A stretch of DNA of 64,000 bases from the NCBI GenBank assembly GCA_018340805.1, contig JACMZG010001863.1, positions 25,040,274 to 25,104,273 of the forward strand. Reading direction: 5' to 3'. Source of the DNA: Microvelia longipes. Taxonomy: Eukaryota > Arthropoda > Insecta > Hemiptera > Veliidae. A program made the translations under genes and the position numbers. The notes below the pieces were generated by a model that saw only the letters and a program-made list of their open reading frames with translations, made no database searches and was not told the DNA's origin. This document shows, in pieces, positions 55,917-64,000 of this stretch (positions within the stretch are counted from its first letter, which is position 1; the number at the start of each line of letters is the position of its first letter).

Positions 55917-56304
55917 ATGAATTTCCTAAATAAGTCGTATGACTTGAGATGGACCCGAGTGTGTAACCAAAATCCGTTTCAGAGGATAGTTTATAGTTAA
56001 TAAGTATGTATTGCCAGGGAACTTTTGTAAACTCTCTTTCTTTCGAAAGGATTCATACTTTTTATCAAACTTGGAACAAAAATAAGCATTAGGGAAGACA
56101 AATATCCATTTAAAAACCAAGTTGCTTTTCTTGTTTTAAGTTTCATAAAAAGTATCCGTTCGCAAGGTAGAGAGTTCACAAAAATTAGCTGGAAATACAT
56201 ACATAATACACACATATAAATATATATAAACTATCCTCTGAAACGGATTTTGGTCACACACTCGGGTCCATCTCAAGTCCTACGACTTTTTTTACGAAAT
56301 TCAT
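55917..56304. mobile_element. Inverted-repeat element, arms about 82 bp
   Basis: The left arm (55917-55999) contains ATGAATTTCCTAAATAAGTC, GACTTGAGATGGACCCGAGT, GTGTAACCAAAATCCGTTTC and AGAGGATAGTTTATA. The right arm (56223-56304) is its reverse complement with few changes. The interior of about 220 bp has no transposase; frames on the minus strand (55926-56215) are chance. No clear target duplication is seen. Confidence 0.88.
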
Positions 56305-57475
56305 ATGTGCATCTCGTGTCAGTTTAAAAAGCGGTTGCGGATTGTATGTTAAATAGGGCATCAGCTTTTGGTTTAAAACGATTATGAACACAGTTGTAAT
56401 ACAATTTTATTATCTGTTTTCTGGTAATTAAATCTGATGTCTTTCGATTATTTTTGGTATACTTAGAGTGTACTTTATTCTTTTAAAAACACGATTGTGA
56501 ACGCCGATTGTCATTTGCCTTAATGAAAATACCTTGTAGCATCACATGTAGCACTTTATCTTCTATTAGTAAGAGAGAGAAAGAGAGAGAGAGAAATTAT
56601 TATAACTAATAAATTTAAGACCTGCAAGTCCAAATCCACTTACAGGGATTATCTAAAATTTATCACATATTTATCGGTTTTTACCACCAATATTTCCTTG
56701 TGTAAATTTAGCATAAAATTTAGTTAAGAGTTTCAGTTAGGTGTCCTTGTTTACATCTACACACACTGCCTCTCCCACTCCTGCCTCTAACGTTGACTTT
56801 AAAGTTATTTATTGTTCTGAGAGATATCTAGAACCACATAAATCTTTTAACTCCTCTAAATATATTAAAGTGGGGTGTATAACTTATCACTATATATTTA
56901 CTAACTTTTTGTTAACAAAATGCTGTGTAAAAAAGACTAATAATATTATGATTTATTATACTTTAATACAATAACAATATGGCTTTTTAGCATACTATAA
57001 TGTATAGAGTACTGAATTTGCATTTTTATATTACATTCGGTTGTTTATGATATTATTTTTGTTACAATTTTTTAAAATATTTTTATTAATAATATTAACT
57101 TCTACACTAGAAATTGTTTTCTTGTGGAAAAACAATTATTGTATTATTTCGCTTTAAGCAATAAATTTAATTAATAAAATATTTTATATTTTTCCTCTCT
57201 TTGTTGTTTTTGGTCTAAATGTGTGGCTATTGAACAAATATATTGATTTTTATTTTTTAGTAGATTTAATTAATATATTTCATTTATGGTTTTGTACTTA
57301 TTTGTAATATAAGGACTTCAATACTTTTATATTTTTAATATTAAAGTATTAATTTAATTAAATTGTAACTCGCAAGAAAGTGCTTACTCTGGGTAGAGAG
57401 GAACTTTGAAAATCTAGGATTTGTTTTTAATACATTTCTAAGGATTTAATGTTAGTCCTGTTGGTGTAAGGATTT
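56305..57475. other. AT-rich non-coding DNA
   Basis: A GAGA run lies at 56570-56595. The 77-codon frame at 56741-56974 has no recognised motif. Confidence 0.5.
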
Positions 57476-57477
57476 AT

Positions 57478-57710
57478 ATATATTTAAGGACATATTTGTG
57501 TGTGTGTATTTATGTATATAATTACGAGATTTTCTTCTTAGACGTTTTTATGGCTCACGATAACTTACGGACGCTTCATTCGAGTTCGGGATGATACTTG
57601 GTGCAAAAGTGAGGTCTATTGATGTCTCGAGACCTTTTATGAAATATAAATGAAGTTAAAATTTCAAAAATTCACAAAACTTCAAAAAGTTACATCTAAC
57701 TGAAATATAT
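57478..57710 (+). mobile_element. Interspersed repeat family B, copy 2 (diverged)
   Basis: After a TATATATT/GTGTGTGTG stretch the sequence reads TTATGGCTCACGATAACTTA, CGGACGCTTCATTCGAGTTC and GATACTTGGTGCAAAAGTGA. This follows the layout of family B copy 1 (TATGGCGAACGATAACTCTC, GAAGGCGTTC, GAAACTTTGCAAA). ATGACGTCAT is not preserved. Confidence 0.5.
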
Positions 57711-57924
57711 AACACATACTACTATGTGAGATAAACACTATATCTACGTATAACACTCTAACTATTAGCATTTGTTTTATTTTTATTTTTTACTAATATA
57801 ATTATATGCTAACAAATAATTACTACAAATTATAGTAATACTTAATAAAATAATTTCCACTAAAATATTTCAAAATTGGCCACTTATAAAAGTACTATAC
57901 CAACAACTGTGTTGACTATGGTCC

Positions 57925-57990
57925 GCCAAGCGGCTTTAGTCAACCGCTAAAGCCGTTGACAGCCGTCAACGGCTGTCAACCGTTGACGCG
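57925..57990. repeat. Consecutive G+C-rich hairpins
   Basis: CGGCTTTAG (57931-57939) pairs with CTAAAGCCG (57947-57955). GTTGACAGCC (57955-57964) pairs with GGCTGTCAAC (57971-57980), and its loop GTCAAC repeats the arm end. GTCAACGG/CCGTTGAC strings occur several more times, so alternative pairings exist. Confidence 0.88.
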
Positions 57991-59315
57991 TTACAGCCAA
58001 GATTCTCAAGTTTATAATTTAATACAGTGTTCTCTCTCTTTATTAGACATGTAATCTATTGGGAATTTACTTTAAAAATTTATTAGTTCTATATTAAAAA
58101 AACCTGTGAATAAAAAGAAAGTATTATTTTAAGTTCTTGTAGAAAAAAATTCTCTTTTTAAAATGTGTGTTTGGAATATATTCCTTAGAGGAACATTCTA
58201 AGGTTTTTATTTGTGTCATGGTTTATTGAGATAAATTCAAAAGTTCAATTTTTGCATAGGAAGAAAGTGAAAAAAATAACCAAAGAAAATAAGGGTTTTG
58301 CCAGACGAAATTTACGTGACAGCAGGTATAAGAAATTTATCAGATAAAAAAATGATACGTATTGTTTGTCCAGACAATATGCAACACTTTCTTATAGATT
58401 TGAATTTTAAAATTTATTCTTCAAAATATTTTATTTATATTTGTATTTTCACAATTTACCCTTTAAAATAAATTATATATCGATTTATTAAAAATATTAG
58501 AATATTTCATGTTTAGGTATGCATTTAATAATGTATATTGTCATATTTAAGTATAGATATGTCCATATTTAAGTATTTCTTATATATTTTCCTTGTTCAA
58601 GAATGTGTTAAAATGAGTCTTTTATTAAAAGTAGTTTCAAATTTAATTTTTAAAATTCAGCAAATAATTGATTGAGTTATTCGTATTGATATATTTCTTT
58701 TTGAATTGACACTGTTTAATATCTATTTATATAATTTTAAAATCTTTTTTTTAAATTAAAAATGTATACAGTATCAATATCAGTAATAATACTCTGTTTT
58801 TTTAATCATTTGGACTAAGGTAATGAATTCAAACAGAAATTATTTCATCATTCAAAAATTGAAAAGCAAAACCTTATTCGGGAATTATTTGATACGTTTT
58901 ACATTTTTTGAAATTTTATTAAAATTGTTACATAAATTTGATCAAATGGACTGTAAAACCTGAAACATGGTTTTCGTAGAAAAAAATCTGAACCGAACCC
59001 TAAAAAAAGAAATTCTAAACTAAGGTCGCTTTTGGGGTAGGGCACAAAAAAGAATTCATAAAAGTTTAGATGGCTTTACAACCATTAGGAGAATAATAAA
59101 AAGTTTTTACTCTTTTGAGATGTAGAAATCAAAAGATTTATAACAGTTGAGTTGCTACGAATAGATTTTAAGTTTAAAGCGACAATTGTTTGATGAAAAG
59201 GTCATGTGAGTGGAAATGTTTTATTTTACGAAAATCAGTTGTTATCCAGCATGATGGGTTCAGGATTTAATAAAACATAAATCAATACTGTTTGATAAAT
59301 TTTAAGGTTTTCCAT
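57991..59315. other. AT-rich non-coding DNA
   Basis: No gene is recognised. ATATTTAAGTAT strings recur at 58510-58580. Confidence 0.5.
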
Positions 59316-59318
59316 GTA

Positions 59319-59771
59319 TTCTCTGTTGCTTTCTTTTTGTTAAAACTATATTTTTTTGCATTTATTCTCTGTTGTTTTCTTTTTGTTAAGACTTTATTTT
59401 TTTTGCATTTATTCTCTGTTGCTTTCTTTTTGTTAAAACTATATTCTTTTGCATTTATTCTCTGTTGTTTTCTTTTTGGTAAAACTATATTTTTTGCATT
59501 TATTCTCGCTTGCTTTCTTCTTGTTAAAAATATATTTTTTGCATTTATTCTCTGATGCTTTTTTTTTTCTTAAAACTATATTTTTTTTGCATTTATTCTC
59601 TGTTTTTTCCTTTTTGTTAAAACTATATTTTTTTGCATTTATTCTCTGTTGCTTTCTTTTTGTTAAAACTATATTTTTTGCATTTATTCTCTGTTGCTTT
59701 CTTTTTGTTAAAACTATATTTTTTTGCATTTAATCTCTGTTGCTTTCTTTTTGTTAAAACTATATTTTTTG
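59319..59771. repeat. 46-49 bp tandem array
   Basis: Ten copies of a unit with TTTGCATTTATTCTCTGTTG, CTTTCTTTTTGTTAAAACTA and a T run of variable length. The T run explains the length change between copies. Lysine-rich (minus) and phenylalanine-rich (plus) frames are by-products. Confidence 0.95.
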
Positions 59772-62455
59772 CTTACCTTAAATTATGTTTAGTAAAACTT
59801 ACATTTCTATGTAAAATAAAATTAGCTTTGTGTATTTGTTTTTCAAAAATTTGGCCTAAAAAGCTATGTTAATGTCTAACATAATGGTATAGTGTCACTT
59901 CTGAATGTAAAAAGGCCTTATGTATTATGCTTCTTAATTATTTACTGTATTATGTGAAGGAAAGTAAAACGCAATGAGTTTAAATAAATTAGTTTGCTTA
60001 GATTTTCAGTAATAAACAAACATATGCAATTGAAGAATAACTCAATTTTTGGAAATCACTTTATATTCTAGTTTATTGATTTATTTTTGTATTTCAAATT
60101 AGGAGGAGCTTTTCAATTATATTTTTAAAGTAAAGCAAATATGAATTATTCAATTTTATTGCTATGTAGAAATATTATTTAAAATTTGAATGTATTTTTT
60201 TAAAATTAAATTTGAAAAAGTAGTAATTAACTGACTTATACTTGCCGATATAGCTTTAGTCTATATTGCTGTTAAACTGGCATTTATTTATATATTCATA
60301 ATACGTATGTCTCTAATCTGAAAATAGTTAGTTATGTCTTATCTAAGGACAACAGTTATTTACGCATTTAGAGCGTAAAGAAAGTATTATTGCACAATAA
60401 CAACTTGTTTTGACGAGAAAATATGTAGTTAGATTAAAATATTATCAGTTAGTCTTAATTTTATCGTTTGACGTAATAATTTTATGAAAAAACACGGATT
60501 TCGACAAATACGATTAAAAATTCGCTAATTAACAACTGAACGGTGGCGGCCGTAGGATTATTTACATGAATCACTGAGCAAAGCAGGAACCTTCTACCTT
60601 TACTATGGGTTTCTTGTCTATTATTCTGGACTAGGTTTTATTATAAACTTTATGTTAGTCTCCATGATTGTAAATTTATTTTGCATTTTAATTATTGTAA
60701 TTAAAATTAAAATACCCCATCGTAAATTAAATAGGTTTTTATTGTTTCTTCTAGTAGTCTAAGTAGTTGGCAAAAGTTAACATCTCACTCAGAGGTTTTT
60801 ATCTTTCACTAATTTAAAACTAGAGTTACATCTGTATAAGAATTTCATCATTCGGTTAGAAACACCCACTCAACTTATAATATGGGTGACAACGGCTTCA
60901 CTATCGAACGCTGATCTACATCTCTACTGAATTTATTGTAGCAGATAATTTCTGACTTAAAACTGTACTCAGATGTACACGTATAAAGTGCTTATAATAT
61001 AGAATAATTGAAGAATCAGCTACCGTCGATACTTGCTGTTGGATATAATAATCCTGTTTTTTTTTTTGTTTTTGTGATAAGTTTATCAAGTTTTATCCTA
61101 AGATTATTATATTTTGTTTCCATTTGTTTATCTATGTCGATTTTCATGTTTTCGTAAAATATGAGAAAGTTTTTCTGCTTATAGAGTTCTTGGTCTGCGT
61201 GTTTTTCGTTTTAAGCAGTACTGAAAATACCTCAAATTTTCATGGTAAAAAAAATTAAAATCGGAAATATAAAACAAAACATCTGCTTCAATAAGACTTA
61301 TATACATATGCATCAAACACATATGATGCATTTATACAAGACTAATACATATAATTAGTTCTCGAATTTTATTTATGTTCGAGAATACCTTAGGTTATAA
61401 TCATATTATTAGATATTACAGTAAAGTTCATTCCTTATATGAATATTGTATATCACAAAAAGTTAAACATTTGTGAAACATATACTACATGTAAGCCTTC
61501 TCAGCTTTGTCTCTACAAGCATTGTAATCTTAGCTAGACAATAGAGAAACAATGTAAAGGAAATTCAAAAACACCAAACAATTATAATTCTTTATTATAC
61601 ATTCTAATTTTAGTATTACTGTTTGTTTAATTTCTATTCCATTGTCTTTTTAATCTTATTCTATTAATATTTTAATTAGAAGCACTACTTTATTTTTTGG
61701 CTTTTAATGTTCAGTATTTCAGAAGATTTGGAGCTATTTTAGGAATATTAGCATACATAATTACCTGTAGGAATGATTGTGTAAAAATAATTATACTTTA
61801 TTACATGAAACAGACAAGATTATTTTATGAAAATACTTTAAATATTTTACGGTAGCAAGAAGCTATGTCTCTATCATTTCTGCTTTTATAATTGTTATAT
61901 TTAGTAAAAATCATCTATGAATAAATTTTCTAGAATTTGAAAGTCATGATTCTGTTTAGTAATAATTTTATTCGGGCTTTGAATTTACTTTTTCTCTAAA
62001 TTACGTTTATTTCTTTTAAACTCCTTGACAAATGTCATATTCTTTTAAATTACTTATTACTCTTTACTTAAAAGGTTTTAACTAAAGGCTTAATGTTTTT
62101 TCACTTCTCTCATTCTTCAGGATTAAAGAGGTTGTAGACAATTTAAAAGTAAGAGGGATTTGACTTAGTGACGATCCTAGATACTCTGGGTTAAAATCAC
62201 CCTAGCTTACTCTACTCGAGTTCTTAGTTACTAAAGTGGTCATTATCTTTCCTTACTGTGTTCAACTATGTGGCAATAAATGGTTCTCTATCTGCTCTCT
62301 CTAATGTAAGGGTTTATACGGCCGCTAAAATGTTCTTTTTTCTGTTAAAGTTTTATACCTGCAATTATTAACATGTGACTTCTCTCGTTCTTAGCTAGTT
62401 TTTTGCTTACATTACATTCGAAAGGTTTAAAATGTTTCTTGTTGCATTTTTTCTT
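59772..62455. other. AT-rich non-coding DNA
   Basis: No gene, RNA or array is recognised in about 2.7 kb. Minor inverted strings occur near 61310-61375 (ATGCATCA/TGATGCAT; TTCTCGAA/TTCGAGAA). Confidence 0.55.
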
Positions 62456-62457
62456 GT

Positions 62458-62481
62458 ACACACGCACAACACACACACACA

Positions 62482-62513
<32 letters not shown>

Positions 62514-62565
62514 TATATATAATATATATATATTATATAATATATATATATATATATATAAATAA

Positions 62566-62637
<72 letters not shown>

Positions 62638-62660
62638 ATGTATGTATTTCTATATATATT
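62458..62660. repeat. Compound microsatellite (AC)n-(TA)n-(TG)n
   Basis: CACACACACACA leads into interrupted TA (62480-62562), AAATAAATACATACAT, more TA (62574-62620), then TGTGTGTGTGTG and TATGTATG. The AC run at the left and the TG run at the right are complementary, so the whole 200 bp could fold back. Confidence 0.95.
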
Positions 62661-63760
62661 GTGTGTATTTCTAGGCACTTTTGTGTAAACCGATACTTTT
62701 GAACGAATAAATATCTTTAATGATGCTTCTTGGTACAATAAGAGGCCTAGGGAAAGACAGAAACCATTTTAAAAACAAGATTGTTTTTACAGTTAAAAAT
62801 CGAATAAAACCGTTTCAAAGGCGATACGACCATTCTATGAGACCATGAAGTCGAAAAAAACATGGTAAATTATTAAATTAAGGTCGATAAAACTAAATTT
62901 TGAGTGGAGTGTCGTTTTAATGTTATTTATGCGCTAACTCGAATAATACCGCTCAGGGGCCGATTGGACAACTTAAATAAATAAGTAAAAAAAGCGAAAA
63001 ACGGTGGTCCATTACCGGAAAACCTAAAATAAGGCCGATAAACCCCCAGGCTTATACCAAGAGGGAAATCGTTTTCGATGTTTTTTGGACCTGTGAGTTG
63101 AATTAAAATGGCCTGGAGTCGATTCGACCACTTAAAGTACTCAAAGCCTGGTATCTTTGTACTCAAAATCAGGTTTAAGATCAATTGTTTCAGGACTACG
63201 TTTTAACCAAGAATCGTATAGGTAACACTTATTGAGGAATAAGTTTGATATCGATGCCTTCCATGACGTCTTATGTTTTATAAATAAGTTTAGCAATCAA
63301 CTATAATTACGTTATAATTTCATTATGAGATAAACAAGTGAAGAATCGGAATGAAATAAAATTGTATATTATATTAAAAGTTATATTTTTCCATCTCGCT
63401 CACCCCTTCCTGCATACTTAATGAAACTCCACTTAATACAAACAGATAAGATAGCTTTAGATTCATTTAGTCACTTCTATATTTTATAATTAATAATCTT
63501 AAGAGCTTTTAACACTTGTATCAAAGCAGAGAGAGAGAATTAATTAACTTCCATGTTAAAGCATGCAAACATGTTTCCTTTACATCTCTCGGAATAATAA
63601 TGCGCATACCCATTTTCCCTGTGTTTATCAATTAGTGGGTCCACATCATTTCTCCTGCCTGCTGTTGGTTTGTAATTACGCTATCATTTCACTAACCTGT
63701 TACCATTAGGGAAAATAAATTATTGTGATATTCCTGTTTTATTATTGTGGTATTTCCTTT
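62661..63760. other. Non-coding DNA with a G+C-richer part
   Basis: 62880-63180 is somewhat less AT-rich and repeats GGCCGAT(T/A) and GACCACTTAAA-like strings. The 85-codon minus-strand frame there is not recognised. It may be a worn mobile element. Confidence 0.45.
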
Positions 63761-63765
63761 TTGTT

Positions 63766-63990
63766 AAACCGCCTCCGTGGTTGAGGTCGTTAAGACGTCA
63801 GTTATTATTCTGGCTTTGACACCACAGTGGTCTGGATTTCGCATCCCAGGTATCGGTCTCAGTTTATATAACGTTGTTGTTCAAATGAATCGCCATCTAT
63901 AGATTAAACTTTAAGCGTAAAGGTTTTCACTGAAAGGCTGCAAGGTTCTAAACGGGCATTATTATTAGTAGTATATTATTATTTTTGTCT
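63766..63990 (+). mobile_element. tRNA-derived SINE
   Basis: The head reads CCGCCTCCGTGGTTGAGGTC (A-box-like TGGTTGAGGTC), ACACCACAGTGGTCTGGATT and a B-box-like GGATTTCGCATCC. The body contains AATCGCCATCTATAGATTAA, AAAGGTTTTCACTGAAAGGC and ends with AAACGGGCATTATTATTAG. It shares the AAACGGGCATT end with the 6.2 and 54.7 kb copies. Confidence 0.75.
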
Positions 63991-64000
63991 ATAACAAGTA

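Noticed and set aside
59292..59872. Hydrophobic plus-strand and lysine-rich minus-strand frames
   Set aside because: By-products of the 46-49 bp tandem array; both strands are open because the unit lacks stops.

Overview
This window looks like nuclear DNA from an animal, probably a non-model invertebrate with a very AT-rich, repeat-rich genome. I estimate by eye that about three quarters of the bases are A or T. The reasons are long (TA)n microsatellites, a non-LTR reverse-transcriptase relic, Penelope-like (PLE) retroelement relics, tRNA-headed SINEs, a hAT-type non-autonomous DNA transposon with a perfect 8-bp target-site duplication, and no prokaryotic gene layout. I cannot name the taxon from sequence alone. 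Cnidarians, molluscs, annelids and similar groups would all fit.

I found no intact host gene. Nearly all open frames are short. They are either chance frames in AT-rich DNA or by-products of tandem repeats, where a unit that is not a multiple of 3 gives the same motif in three frames. The coding traces I can support are: a degenerate LINE reverse transcriptase on the minus strand (about 19965-20760); a frameshifted PLE fragment on the minus strand (6543-6919); a possible PLE C-terminal fragment inside a fold-back element (38668-38931); and a 41-codon basic ORF behind a TATA-like box (37494-37619).

Layout. 1-10 kb: a 31-bp tandem array, a SINE tail, the PLE fragment, TA arrays, a 61-bp tandem array and the hAT MITE. 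10-20 kb: the longest TA array, a 128-bp MITE, family A copies (one folded into a hairpin of about 260 bp) and a PLE-type tail with a hammerhead-like core. 20-31 kb: the LINE relic, two long family A copies, a 6-copy array and a degenerate 130-140 bp duplication. 31-42 kb: an inverted-repeat element carrying a satellite of about 51 bp, a 70-bp array of paired half-units, family B, a GC-rich cluster of 9-3-9 hairpins, a fold-back element with a PLE-like ORF, a SINE, and an array of one module in both orientations. 42-64 kb: more family A, several short-unit arrays, an 83-bp hairpin joined to PLE-tail sequence, TIR elements at 51.9 and 55.9 kb, nested hairpins at 57.9 kb and SINEs at 54.6, 55.8 and 63.8 kb.

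The elements do not form a pathway. The recurring theme is inverted repetition at every scale: 21-bp hairpin modules, 80-260 bp hairpins, TIR elements and inverted-module arrays. The most unusual items are the 9-3-9 hairpin cluster (38032-38266), the two-orientation module array (41232-41575), the fold-back PLE element (38401-39129) and the satellite-bearing inverted-repeat element (33746-34275).
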